The position numbers were made by a program, and so were the translations under genes. DNA of 64,000 nucleotides, taken from positions 44,392,001 through 44,456,000 of the forward strand of contig CM114271.1 in assembly GCA_050084515.1 (NCBI GenBank), written 5' to 3'. Below, one piece after another: positions 11,562 through 24,552 of this stretch; the first letter of the stretch is position 1, and every line of letters begins with the position of its first letter. Below the pieces are notes generated by a model. That model did no database searches and had not been told where the DNA came from. It saw nothing but the letters and a program-made list of their open reading frames with translations. This DNA is from Blasia pusilla (lineage: Eukaryota > Marchantiophyta > Marchantiopsida > Blasiales).

Positions 11562-12572
11562 TTTTGCGACCCTCATAACCAAATAAACACCAAACAAACG
11601 CCAATCGAAATGTCATAATTTTAGTGGGCTCACGCTACGATGATTATGTTTTTGAGAGGTCTCTTGGAAAAATCCAAGAGACGAAATGCGCATTAGAGTT
11701 TGTACGTTTCATGCGTTTATGTTCGCAACCAAGAAACCTGGATCAAACGTGAACCAAGACTTGGGAGGAGTTAAATCTAAGAAGGTTGGTTGTCAAAGAG
11801 GTGAGAATCAGATTTGAAACTTGACTAGCGTTTGAGGATTTTAAATGTGTTCCGGACCATAACGTTTAGTCCTAAGATGCGTTTGGGACAAGTAAGATGG
11901 CGTTCGAAATATCATGCCAAGAAAATTACAACACACTAAAGATCTCAAAAAATGCTCAACAAAGCTTGAGATATTTGTTGAAAATGATTATGAGGAATCG
12001 TGTTGAGAGCCAAATAAACAGCCCGATTGTCTTTCCCTACATTTAAAGGGAAGGCAAAGATTCCCAAAATTACTAGTAAAGGGGAGTATCTCCAAAGATT
12101 CTTGGAATCCGAACCCCACTTTGAGCACCCAATGGCATCTTAAGGGCATAGGATGGAACGAGAATTTGGCGTTGGAATTCGAAACCCAAACCTAATCTAA
12201 GGGAGTGGATTTCATAAACCACATGGATTCCAACCCGTGATTCATTTTCATGAGTCGTGGTCAGAGACTCATTGGATGTGTATTGGACAGTCGGGACCTC
12301 CAAACATGCAAACGTCACTTGAAGTTCCTGAACTGACCATAAAGTCTATCTCAAGTCTTGAAAGACTTATCTGTATTATAAACCGCGAAACTAAGAAGAT
12401 TGAGATTTATAAGAGACCACGTCAAGAACTTAGAAATTTAGAATGTTGGTTGACCAAGACCCGACTCACATGAGTGTGTGTTTGGATGCAGATCACGATT
12501 GAAAACGTATTCTATTGAACGCACGCTTCCACAACAATAAAAATTTACGTTCAATAAAAGTAGGTGCAAGGA
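11562..12572 (+). mobile_element. Diverged solo LTR of the chromovirus family
   Basis: This stretch matches the reverse complement of the chromovirus LTRs (37577-38606, 43939-44969) along about 1 kb. Landmarks in order are 'gcgaccctcataacc', 'caaagaggtgagaa', 'ctagcgtttg', 'gcgtttgggacaa', 'cactaaagatctca', 'gtctttcccta', 'gaacgag-atttggcgttgga', 'tggattccaacccg', 'gaacgcacgcttcc' and a worn right end. Divergence is clearly much greater than between the two intact LTRs. No internal sequence lies beside it, so it is a solo LTR. It lies in the opposite orientation to the intact chromovirus. Confidence 0.8.
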
Positions 12573-12900
12573 AGGAACATCATATTATGATGGTGAAGTT
12601 TTTAGGGCTCTCTCATAAGTATTGGTACACTTGGAGATCTAACTCCATAGTGACTTTGTGATGAATTTACAATATCATAACCTTTTTCATCGAATTCTTG
12701 CCTTATGTTGATCTCTTAGTTATCTTCTTGATCAGTGTGAAATTGAGAAGAAGTTGAGAAGTAGTGATATTGATGTCTCTCCATGCAAACATAAGACAAC
12801 TTTTTGGTGATAGGGAAGAATAATGGTGTTGTTTCTTCAACCACAAGGGTTTATTCAAAACCCTAAGCCCCATGCAGCTTCACCTTACTGCTCCATGGGG
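12573..12900. other. Spacer, nothing recognised
   Basis: Short AT-rich stretch between the solo LTR and the Helitron-like region. Confidence 0.5.
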
Positions 12901-14740
12901 TTCCTCGCATCCCAAAATTACTGCTTCCCCAAGTGGTAATTTGGGGAAGAAGAGAACCCCATGCAACAATAAGTTGTGAGTGTGGTAGTGCCTTTTATAA
13001 TACGTATGCCTTGCTTACAGGCATGAATATGCTTTGTGGTAACTTAGGTTCGAAGCTGATTAACAACCGGGATATCGGTATCTTTAGAGGTTTGGCTTGG
13101 GCAACGAGGTATATAACAACATATTTCACATGAAATTCTAGCCATAGGATGATGTGAAGATCTAAGTCTAGCATGAAATAATACTGCGCACTCAACAGGT
13201 GCATCTTTCCACAAAAATTCAACATTGCACTTACACACAAGAATTTCAATATCGCCTATCTCAGGCCACCTTGTATCAGAGACCTCATATGAGGTAGGAG
13301 TCGAGAAGAAATTAGGCATCCCCCATTTTGCAACCATTTCCTTCAGGTCCCTTAGTTGGCGGCGATGCCAAGATGGGCTACGTGGCAACTGAGAACTGAA
13401 ACTATATTTGGATAACCACCGAAAGTAGAGCTGCTGGTCAGGTTGATCGGGTTGTGCTGTACGGAGCACATCAAGTTCATGACTAAGGACACATGTTTTG
13501 GATGAGGAAGAAAACGTTATGGATTGTGGCAACTCATGCATGATAAGGAGATTTGGTTTACATAAAGTGAAGACACTAAATAATTGCTTTACACAGCTGC
13601 GAATATAGTCAATGAAGGATGATTGTCCGCGAAAATATCCTCTCAGGTAGGGAAATAAGAAAGGGAATACCCCTGTTTCTATAGCTAATTGTTCATCAAG
13701 AGATACACCATTCCTGTCACAGAGGAATTGCTCTCTATAGTGTGTCGAATTGCGCAAAATATCCTCCCACTATGAAAAATATCATATGACTACCACTTCT
13801 TAATGGGCAAGGAGTACTGAACATCCTGTAGTACGTTAAGTTCTGTACTATAGGGGGCGCTTGACATGCTATGTGTGAGTTGCCTCTTTTCTTGTGAGGC
13901 TTGAAGATTCTTCTGAACTAACGAAGAAGGAAGTATAACTAAGCCACATGTAAGGTCAGGGAGTTCAATTAGGGGCATGTATTCTAAGTAAAAGTCGTTA
14001 ATATGTAGGTTCACTAATAGAACTTGTCTGACCTTCCTATACAGGTATTCAGTAGTATTAGAAGAAGGTGAATGTTGTCCCCAGCCAACCAGCGTGCAAC
14101 CAATCAGAGAACTTACTTCAGAAAATCCCCTATGAAAACCATTATACTTTGTTTCAATTCCCAGCCTGCAGTTTACAAAAGAGAGTAGTTGCAGATGAAG
14201 TGGATTTACAACGAGTAAGTCTCGCATATACACAAGTGCCATGTATACGTACATTATACGTGGTGTGACCTCCATCCTTTATATAGGCTTGGCATGCGTA
14301 AAATTTCCCATGGGAAGGTATTATCCACTCGGCCATGTATCCGTTGCATAAAGCATATGGAGGGTAGCTTTCTATAGTGAGCAGAGTCATTTTCAAGTTA
14401 CCATTGTTGTATGAAATCGTCCCACAATAACCACAACACCTCATTTGTTTTGTGAGAGATGAACACTCAGCAATCCATTTTTCTTGTAGTGTACATATGA
14501 TTGGCCACACAGTTGCACTAGCATGTTGTCGTAATCTCTTGGAATTGGCTTGTCTGATTTTTTGCATGTGTTCTACACTTCTGCAGCCTGTGGCCATTAT
14601 GTAGTCTGATACCCCTCGCGTGCCTTTCTATGACAGACCGTGTCATAGCAAGTTTATTGTGTATAGTAGTACATACTAAGAAGATAATGCAAGATGTAGT
14701 GAGATGTAGGTGTGAAGCTGGGAAGGAGTACACAATGATA
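12900..14740 (-). mobile_element. Decayed Helitron, Rep N-terminal (Helitron_like_N) region
   Basis: Three broken minus-strand frames run 14597-14154, 14275-13790 and 13757-13044. The last contains GVSLDEQLAIETGVFPFLFPY, then 'WHRRQLRDLKEMVAKWGMPNFF', then 'RWPEI' and 'PVECAVLFHARL'. Order and spacing match the helitron-like N-terminal domain that precedes the HUH Rep endonuclease of eukaryotic Helitrons. A cysteine pair (CCGYC) lies upstream. The HUH motif and the helicase domain are not recognisable, so it is a truncated or decayed copy. Element termini (TC...CTRR with hairpin) could not be located. Confidence 0.65.
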
Positions 14741-15584
14741 GCAAATATCCTTCAATGTTGGACTGATGGGGCGATAAATTTCTGATGTCGTATAGAATTT
14801 TTAATCACTGGATATCAAAAAGAATCTATACACGGCTTGCTGGAAGTGGTTTAGTACCCCAGAAGAAGTAGATGGTTACCATGAGGTAACTACTGTTGGA
14901 TGTACTGAATTAGTGGCAGTACTTCAGTATATCCATGGAGGAAACCCAAGTGGATTAAGGTAGACATTAGCAAGAGTTATGTGCGGTATACATGAATTGG
15001 CCAGATATGAACAGAAGGCTTACTTTTTGGAACAACGTATTGATATATTGTGTGGACTATATGTAACATCGATTCAGTTCTGTGTACAAATAAGGTGAAT
15101 CCAAAGGACTACGTTCTATATAGCCAATAGTTCTACCTGATTGTAGAAGCTTAGGATTCTTGAACTATGGTAATGAGGAATGAAATCTTCTGCTGCATGT
15201 GCACGAAAAGCTGGAGTACAGTTAATGTGGTATCTGTGGAATCGAGTAGAGTAAGACAAAGGACATTATATCCAAGAAGTTACTCCGCTTTATAAGGTCT
15301 ATATTGCTCTATGTAGAATTCACCTAAGTGTGTCATAGCAGACAACAATGTCATCGGTTCATGTATACATAAGTGGAGTTGAAGTTTCTCAGCTTGTAAG
15401 TTGTCTAATAGGTTTGGGGATAGTATAATTGAAAAGTTGTGATTTTAGATCAACTTTGATATAATAGATCAAACTATGAAAGTTGATCTATTATATGGTA
15501 ACACATAAGTAGTAGGCTGCCAGAAGTGCGGTAGATGGTTTATGAAGTATATGGTAAGAAATACATCTCTTGTGCAGAGAGGTT
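14741..15584. other. Spacer beside Helitron, small inverted repeat
   Basis: No gene seen. A short imperfect hairpin of 'gatataatagatcaa' against 'agttgatctattatat' lies at about 15444-15498. It may be Helitron-internal sequence, but I cannot show that. Confidence 0.4.
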
Positions 15585-16838
15585 ATGCTGAAACTATCTG
15601 GCGGTGACGCTCTAACTGTTAATACAATCTCTAGGGTACTGAATGTGTTGAAAAGGTCCGTCCAAAGTTGTTGCAGTGCAAAGTAATGCGCAAGGGGTAT
15701 CCCAATCAGGTGAAGTATATGGTGTTGTAATGAGCTCCTTGATTGACCCTTGGAAGCACCGGATGAACACTTTATATGTTGAGCACTCAGAGTATATGAG
15801 AGTATCTCTGTCCTCCACTTGCTACCCCTTTCACCTCCTCCTCTCTATACACATCCGACCCTCGAGCACCCTCCAATCAGGGTGTAGGGGCTATGTCTAT
15901 GATCACAAGGCTATAAGAGGCACTAATGAATGAGGACAGTCTCTTTCTCGCTCAGTCCCAAGGATCTTTCAGGTCCAAGGGCACAATGTATCAGTTGTTG
16001 GTTAAAGATGAATTACAACGATACAGTGTGGAAGGTAAGCCCGAAAGTCGCAACAGAGTATAAGTGGAGGGGACTTGGTCACATAAAGCATTACAGGGAG
16101 GTTCTAAATAGTACTTTGTTGCGTGTGCAGTTTCAGTGAATGACTATAAAAATGGGAATGTGTTATCGATTGTTGAGTTACTGAACGTAGTCTTCTTCAG
16201 GGCATAAGCAACAGGAAAAATTTTGTATCCCGGGAGCATATGCTGAAATTGCTTAGCTGAAGACGTTGTAACTATTAACAAATTCACTAGGCTGAATGTG
16301 TTAGAAAGGTCCGCCCGAAGCCGCTGCACTGGAAAGTAATGCGCGACGTATATCCTAATCAGGTAAAGTATATGGTGTTGTAATGAGCTTGTTGAATGAC
16401 ACTTGGAAGCACCGAATCAGCACTTCACCTCTTTTTCCCTACACCCATCCGAATCTTGAACACTTTGCAATCAGGGTGCAGGGTTTATGCCCACGATCAC
16501 AAGGCTGTAATAGGCACTAATGAATTAGGACCGTCTCTTTTTCTCTCACTCCCATGGATCTTTCAGGTCCACGGGCAGAGTGTATCAATTGTTGGTTAAA
16601 GATGAACCAGAACGATACAGTGTAAGGTAAGCCCTGAAGTCCCGATAGAAGATATGTGGAGAGGACTTGGTCACATAAGCAGTACAGGGAGGCTTATGAA
16701 TAGTACTTTGTTGCGTGTGCAGTTTCAGTGAATGAGTAGAAAAATCTGAATGTGGTATGGACTGTTGAGTTACTGAACACTGTCTTCTTCAGGCCATAAG
16801 CAACAGGAAAAACTTGTACCCAGCATGCACTCCTACTA
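15585..16838. repeat. Tandem duplication, two diverged units of ~0.6 kb
   Basis: Unit 1 (about 15585-16240) and unit 2 (about 16241-16838) share long blocks in the same order: 'gctgaatgtgtt', 'aaaggtccg', 'aatcaggt-aagtatatggtg', 'ttggaagcacc', 'gcactaatgaat', 'tcagttgttggttaaagatg', 'gggacttggtcacataa', 'tagtactttgttgcgtgtgc' and 'caacaggaaaaa'. Both units carry a pyrimidine-rich tract plus AG followed by a short open stretch (YQLLVKDE) and a GT, which looks like an exon. I do not recognise the protein. Confidence 0.8.
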
Positions 16839-19017
16839 GCAGAAAGAAGACATGCAAAATTTTCTATGAATCCGATAGCAATAGTATAAAATAAATAGAC
16901 TAAGTTGACTGGAAGAAAACATACCTTAGGTGCTGATATCTACTGCGCTACACTTCTAGAACTTCAGCTACAACAACAAGATTAAAGTTAGTGGGATGGC
17001 AATGTTAGGAGTAACAATACCTTGTTCTACCGAGAAAGCATGAAATAACAACCACTAGTGCATGAATGTGTGCACGTATGCATAGCAATAGAGTAGATTG
17101 CAATACGTTGTGTGGAACAAAAGCAGCCTACCTTCACTTACCGGCTGTAGTGAACAAGACGGTCGACAGACGATGTAGACTATAAAGTCGAACAAGGCTT
17201 TGAGCGCAGAGAGCTTGAACCAGTGGTGAGTAGGAAGGACAGAAGAAAATGCTCAACTCGGAGGAAACTGAAAGGAGTGGCGGGCACGAATGCAAAATAG
17301 CAAGTATGGATTGCACAAATCTGTTTACTTGTAGACCCCACGCGAAGCTCACAAGATAAGACATAGCGATAGCCCGTCACTAGAATGAAAAAAAGTGAAG
17401 AGGAGTGCAAATAGAGATAGGAAAGGAACTGATCTGTAGCGGTCCCATATACAAGTAAGAGACATGTCCGGCTGCATTCAATTTGCGGCATCGCTCAGTG
17501 AACGGGGGAAGTAGTGAATCAATGTACTGTACGAAGCTCGTATGTCATAGGTGGCTCAGAAAATATATGTCGATCGCTACCATGAGGATTGTATACGATA
17601 TATACCTATCGGTGGTCTAGATGTGGGCTAAAATTGTGAAACTACAACAGCAAGCAAGAAGGTGAGTAATACAGGGAACTACTGCAGTATGTTGTGGTGG
17701 AAGTAGAAAAACTTGCATACAATGCAATTCGTCGGGAGACTGGGCTGCTAGGTGCTACAATGTGCAGGGCGCTGTTACACAAATAAAGACGCCCTAAATT
17801 CACGAACGACATTCAATCAATGAATTAAACTAGAGCTCTTGCAGAAAACGACAGGAGACATCGGCGACTATGCATACTCATTGGCCGAGAAGAAAGCAAG
17901 AAATGGAAGATCAGGTTAGTTGAGGAGAATTTTGCATTCCGTTGCCGCTCTAGGCAGATGCGGCAGCTAAAATTCGTTCAGAGCCCCGACGAGAATGGAA
18001 AGATTTTCAAAAACACTTCGATTCGGTTTTTTTCAGGAATGCAGAATCGTCGCCACACACTTCGCAACCTGCCCTGCGACACCATACCCATCATTTCACG
18101 TAACTTACATTCAATGTGGAAAACCTCGGGGTGTGAATCGTGATCTGTTCAATGCTCAAGATACAAACATAGTCAGATCTCAATGCCGCCCTGAAAACTC
18201 ATTCCAATCCAACCGTGTAGCAACCAGCACGTACATCAGTTTGCCACGTGGATGTACTCTCCTTTCTTTGCAGCAGCTAGCAACCAGTTCACTTGCCAAT
18301 CGTAAGGGCCGTAATTACAAACACTAAAACATGTTTGTGAAAAGAAGGAGAGGAAAGCTTGAAACATATCTCATCAAATATGAGGTAAGAAATGACAAAT
18401 TTCAAAAAAAATTTAATATGGAATTGGAATTTTCCTCCATGGGTTTATATTCTCATACAATAGTGTTTATAACAACCAAATAATAACCTTACATCATGAA
18501 GATCGTCACAAATGAGAGAACCCTATATTAAATAATATCTCTCTTATTGATAGAATGGCTTGATAATTAGGTCATTTCAATTCATGACCTCCCAAGAACA
18601 AAAAATAAGAACTTGTTGGAGTAGTTTCACCACACTTAAGTGTATAAATATGTTGGCATAAGCATCAGAAACTACGAGAGAAAAGTTATAATAAGTCTAC
18701 AAAAATTTGTGAAAAGATGCGTTGGTAAAACACTGTCATATGTAGGAAGGTAGTGATAGTGCATAAGGTTCATGATTGGATGTGTTACAATATGTGAAGT
18801 ATGGGGAGTTTTCTATTATGCAAGTTCTCAAAAAAAAATTCCTTTTTTTCCCCTATCTACACTTCTTATTTCTTCCCCTCTTCGTTTTTTTCTTTAACTT
18901 TCCTTGACATATTTTGAGATTTATTTACAAAATAAAGAGTAAATTTATAAACTATAGAGATAACTCACTTTATTATAAACATAAACCTCAAAAAAGAACA
19001 AGGAAAGGTAATATCAT
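16839..19017. other. Spacer, no gene recognised
   Basis: Contains only short open frames of unknown meaning. AT content rises strongly after about 18340. Confidence 0.5.
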
Positions 19018-19695
19018 TGTCGTGCACATACACATTGTTGCAAAACATACATGGCTATCACAAATCAAACACACAAATATTAGACCAACTCAATCATCCA
19101 TCAAATACAAACACAAAAGTAAGTTGTTACTAAAATATTCCCGATAAAATAGATGCAAATCTCACAAAACATGGCTCTCATCATCTCATGCATACATAAC
19201 ATCTTTATTTTTGGAAAATGGGGGTCATTTATAAGGCAAGGAGCACCATAGCCTTGCCTCATTCTGAAGAGGTTCAACAAAAACATAATGAGCTCAAAGA
19301 GCTCATTCTCCTCTCTCCCCAAGATCTCCACACATGACCTACGCATGCAAATCACCAGTCTTTATTCTATTGCTCGAACCAACCCCAGTCAACAAGAATT
19401 TTAGTCGGACCCTTATGTCTAATTTCAAATTGATTTTTTTTTAACTTGACCCTAAACTTACACTAGTGGTCAAGAGACGCTTTTCACAAATACCACGTAA
19501 GAGATCATATAATTGGGGAACTTACCCAAAATGATTAGTTCTTCAAATAGCCTCCAAATGGGCCTAAACCAATAGGGGATTTGCAATTTTAGGTCACCCT
19601 TCTCCTCGGTAGGTTATCCATGATCTACTAGACTCGACCTCTAGTCTCCATTGAAGCGTCATGCGACAACTTGCCCTTCCACTATAGATGTGACA
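19018..19695 (-). repeat. Solo A+B terminal repeat of the E-family
   Basis: Read on the minus strand it starts TGTCACATC and ends GTGCACGACA. The first ~500 bp follow repeat A of E1, with blocks around 'acttacccaaaatgattagttcttc' on the plus strand and 'gagctcattctcctctc'. The remainder follows repeat B ('atattttagta', 'caacaatgtgtatgtgcacgaca'). No coding sequence adjoins it. It is what recombination between A1 and A2 of a complete element would leave, and it supports TGTC/GACA as the element ends. A target duplication is not clear. Confidence 0.7.
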
Positions 19696-21628
19696 ACATC
19701 CTAAGAAGGAAAAGAAGCAAGGGTGAAAAAATGCCAAAAGGCTAACACAACAATCGATCTACCAAGCTACAAAAATCAAAAGCTTAAAACAAATCTGACA
19801 CAAACATTAGTGATTGGTCAGACATGAATGAAAGGTGAGATGAGCGGCCACTTAAACTCGACACAACAACACCAACACTTGCGCAAATTGTATTTCCAGC
19901 AAGATATATAATTAAAAAATTAGTAGTAACATCAGAGAATGGCTTACAAAAGGACAAGCTGATTACATTATTTCAAATTAGCTCATCCCTTCAAATAACG
20001 AAGAGAGAAGGGAGTGGAGGTTTTAGTACACAAATATGTGCTCGTCCTTGGTTATAATCCTTCTCTTTTAGGTTATTTGAAGGAGCAAGCTAATAATTCT
20101 CAAGAAATGGTAAACACGTGTTTTCAAAAACATCAAAGGATACACATAAATATCTAATAACTTCCACTATAAAAAGGATAAATCCATTATCTCTCTATCT
20201 TAACTTTTTGATCCTTGTTACATTACCCACAATTATGATTCCACAAAAATGGACCAATTTTTCCTTTAGACAAATGTGTATAAACATGGATTAGAAATGA
20301 GGTCAATACTTTTTGCTTGTGGTGGGAGATGGATGAGGGCTAAGGAAGGGAGTGGGGATGAGTGGATTCCAAGTCTTTGCTAAATATCTACACCTCCGTC
20401 TTATATAAATTCCCCTTGCACTTTATTTGAAAAGTTCAACCATTCACTCATGGTAAACATGTTACTACCATTACTTAACGAAAATTCGGAAGATCTTTTG
20501 AATGAATCCTTTTTGCCAAGAAGATGGCTACTATCTTACTTGTAGGAACTTTTAAATATATAAGAAAATTATCATACTGAAGAGTGGGTGTCAAAAGAAT
20601 TAATGATATAAAGTCAAAAGATTCTTATAATATTTCATTCATTACTTTCTTATGTGCTTAATGATAGGCTATATTCTATGTGCATAGAACTGATACTCTA
20701 CTACCATCATTTACCAAAAGTTAACTGATTTGTAAATGAAGTCCAGGCAGCTTTCATACTTATATAAGATGCAGACATATCAAATTGAATGTGTCCGCAA
20801 TTACCCAATCCAAGAGGAGATTCTTGGTCGCGATGGTGACTAGACCTCCGTGATAAAAAACTGACCACTTGATAATGGTCATCGCATGTGTAAATAATAT
20901 GATAAAATACTTCAGCATCCTTTATCCTGTTGAGTTGGCGGAGTACAACTCTCCTCCATTCAAATTGAGTTTGTGCAGTGTGCTCTAGGGCATTAAGTTT
21001 GTGTCATCTTCTCATCCATACACAGGTAGCTCAATCAACCCTGGAAATGGAGATCGACGGGTAGGTGACGTCTCTTTGGGGCCATTTACATCAAGAAGCA
21101 GCCACAACCTGCTAACCAGGATACTGCCAAGGTCGAATGCATATTTTAGGAAAGACATAAGAGCTGCACACCCAACCTACTAACTAACGAGCTCCCGGTC
21201 CAAATTCAGAAGGAATTCGTTTTGAAACCCATAAATTTCCAATGTATATACACGTCATCTTTGAAGAGTTAAGATGGAGCCAAATGAAACAGTTCAAGGA
21301 CATCTATACATGTAGACTCCACCTCTATATATATATATACAAGCTGCTGCGAGCTACCCACAACATGAATGGCCCCTAAAACCTGATCTACACAGATAAA
21401 CAAGCTGTTTATAGACATAATGGACCTTCACGCTCCAGATGTACATATTCTACCTTCCCACACCAACAAATCTCCATAATAATTTCAACTGAGGGTCCCT
21501 GCTCACTCAAGCGAATCTTTATAAACACTATATACAAGCCCACACTTTGGCAATACACTGACCCATGCATGTGTGCTCAATGAAAAAATGACTGCCGTTG
21601 ATTTTGAGTCTCATTCACTCTGAGTTGG
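19696..21628. other. Spacer and probable 3' flank of the nuclease gene
   Basis: AT-rich, without a coding frame I can support. The part nearest 21628 should hold the 3' untranslated region of the minus-strand nuclease gene. I could not fix a polyadenylation site. Confidence 0.5.
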
Positions 21629-24552
21629 TCATGTCTGCACAAATATAAAGTTAGTTAGGTGAATGGAAAACATTCTTTGGATGGACCGCAATAAAGTAGT
21701 CATTTTGCGCAAAAGAAGGCCCTCTTACCCTGGCCAAACTCTCCTGTTCTTCCCAAAAAGAAACGTTACCTGCTTTTGCTGGCGTCTCTTCTTGGTCCTC
21801 AGCTGACTTAGCTCATCTCTGAGACGTGCTGCAGCAAGTGAATACAAACCCAGATTTATGGACTGGGGACTAGTCAACAACCTAGCATATCTAACTCTCA
21901 AGCTCCTCCAACTATGATATCCACTGAATGCGTGGCAAATTGCACAAAACACTATGAAATTCATTACACCATACCTGCATCACTGTAGCGCTCCTCAACA
22001 GCAGCCATCATCATGCTCCGGACAAGAACAAATTCTTCTGCTGCAGCGCATTCCTCTGCCTCAGGTCTGTGTAACAACGGCCCTCATGAGTAATGAAAAT
22101 CTACAAGTGCAAACACTCATCAATTTGAAGGAAGAGTACTCAAAAGAATTGGGAAATGAGTAAACTGTATCCGACCGAAAGATCTGTCAAAAGATACCTA
22201 TCAAGTTCTGTGAGTACTATTCCGACATTGACTCGCGAAATGCGAGAGGGAAGTCTCGCTGGGTCACTGACAATCCTGACCCCATCACCGTAAGCAAGGT
22301 CCTTATTGACTTGGATTGGGATCTGCAACAACTCCAAACAAAAAACGAGAAATGAGACTCTTAACCACCTGTGCCCTTACTTACCATAAAACGAATTTTC
22401 ATCTCCCCTCCCATTTGCTTACCAGTAAAGAAAGCTCGTTCGGCATCCTCCATTTTCAAACCAGACGAGTTGCCCACAACTCTACAACAGACACATAATT
22501 CACTTATTGGACGGAGCAAATAATTTTCAAACCTTGCATCGCACGGCTAGATTGATTGCATCAGATGGCCGGAGATCCAAAGACACCATCTTCTGCATCT
22601 CCTCCCCTATCTGCAATAACCAGGGATTTCATTGCCAAGCTCAATACCCAACTATTGACTTAACATCGCCAATATTCATAAACAGAGAGAAGACCAGGAA
22701 AAAAAGGCTGAATATTTGAGATTCACCTTCGTCACATAGATTCGTGCATAGTACGCTTCATGTACTCTCCGAGTTACTCGGACAAGTTTGGGCTACAGGG
22801 ACAAAGTCACAATTCAGTGGCCAGGTCAAGCAGTCACAAGACAAGTCATAATCTCTGATATATGATTCCAATTTAACAGCTGATTCAAAATTGGCTCATG
22901 GCTTCTTCTCAGCTGAAATCATCCATGGGATAGGCGAGTTACCTCGTAGCCCATTAGTTCAAGCATGTCCTTCATTACTTGGTATACAGTTGGCCTGGCC
23001 TGTGTAAGGAAGAGAAGCTCCACAAATTATTGCGATGGTGGAAGGACAGTTTGGCAAGACAGCTCTCAGTGACGCCTCTCTCAGTAATGTCGAGCAATGC
23101 AACAGACTGCAAACCACATAAAGATTTTGATGCATATTTTGATTTCTTTTAGAAAAAGCCTGACAAATTCTACAAAAAATCACTTGGTTTCACGTGGTCT
23201 TGATAAAAGACATACAACTTGAACGTTCCGGACTGCCTCCATGAGCATAGTGCTTGGCAATTCCACTGAAAGAAACAAGTAATCTTTCATCAGAAAAAAA
23301 TGGAATCTAGAAAAAAATTATTCAAAAAGCAGCCTATCATCTACGCAATACACAACCAAATGAGGATAGACAACTTTCAAGGGCGTGCTCCTCATGGTCA
23401 AGGACCCTCTGAAGAAGAAATGCCTACCAATGAAATTCGTGGCATCCGTGTAACGAAAGATTAGTTTCACATGAGAAACAGTAAGGGAAATCCACTTACG
23501 GACAATAATCGGCAACAACAAATCGCTGCCATCCTCAATCTTGAGTACAATGGCGGGTTGTGGAGCATAATCTGGAAGATGTCCTCCTTCTGGGTTGGTA
23601 TGGACGCATTTAACAAATCTTCCGTCTCGCATTTTGATGAGGAATCCTTCTGAACCACTCTTCACCTCCACTGCGCACAACCAAAGGAAAGAAAATTAAG
23701 GAGGTGCCCTTCAACGAACAAGACACCCACGTAAGCCTAAGGCGCGACAGATGTGAGCCCCGTCAGCGCACGGATCTAGACGTTCTCAAAAGCCTTAACT
23801 GCCTGATAAACAAAACGAAGTCGTTTCAGCACCACGGCTTCGGTTTGTTCTAGTACCGACATACAACACCATTAATTACGTAGGCCATGGGGGCAGTGTT
23901 GCCCAGGGACTCCTCCGAAGGGACCTTTCCTAGACCGACATTTTGCTACCCTCCCTCATAATCTGAAGGTTCCAAAACCGATAATACAATCTACTATCCG
24001 AGAATACGATGGACCTCAGGCTATCCGAGAACCACAACCTCTACACCTGGTTTGAGAAAAGACTATTGAGGGAATCTCACTCGCGTCAAAACATTCAGAC
24101 CAAGAAGGAAGATCGCTTCTTAATTAAGACAGGTAACAGCCATCCGTTTCCAATTTTTTCTCGAGAAGGGCTTCAAAACGAGGTTATATCTGTAGAGCAT
24201 TGAATAAACTGTCTACAAACGAAAACCAGCACATTCCTAATTTAGGTGTACAAAGACACCAAGCAGACTGTCGCGTCATCTCACCTGCTTCGACTACAGA
24301 CGAGTTGACATAGTCTTCGTCGTTTTCACTGAAGCCCTCGGCAGCAGAGCTGTTGTTATTGTTGAAAGACATACTCGAGTTGCACTGCGATGAACGGTTC
24401 TCCGTCCTTTCCCAACGCAACCATCCTCTCTGCTGCACCGACCTCCTACCCGCACCAAGTTTACATGGGCTCAACGAGACCAGACGCCCTTCCGTTCGCT
24501 TAGTATAAAAAGAGGCCGAGGGAGCCACTGCCGACTGCAAAACCACCGCCAT
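21629..24552 (-). CDS. Bifunctional nuclease (BBD/BFN family) with C-terminal UVR motif
   Basis: Ten exons with GT-AG introns join into one open frame of 323 residues: 24552-24285, 23670-23500, 23265-23216, 22999-22943, 22792-22727, 22610-22533, 22322-22198, 22066-21975, 21828-21770, 21634-21629. The product matches plant 'bifunctional nuclease in basal defense response' proteins in content and length. After a Ser-rich N-terminus it has KMRDGRFVKC, GGHLPDYAPQPAIVLK, LLLPIIV, MLMEAVRNVQVARPTVYQV, 'RRVHEAYYARIYV', LDLRPSDAINLAVRCK and IPIQVNKDLAYGDG. It ends with a UVR-type motif, 'AVEERYSDAARLRDEL'. Family members are reported to have DNase and RNase activity and a role in defence. An in-frame ATG at 24600 would add 16 residues; I prefer 24552 because the domain begins far downstream either way. 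It is the only intact host gene in the window. Confidence 0.92.

Noticed and set aside
22434-22480. Possible extra exon in intron 6 of the nuclease gene (AG...GTAAG flanks)
   Set aside because: The conserved protein passes directly from ...AVRCK to IPIQVNK. Including this piece would break the conserved order.
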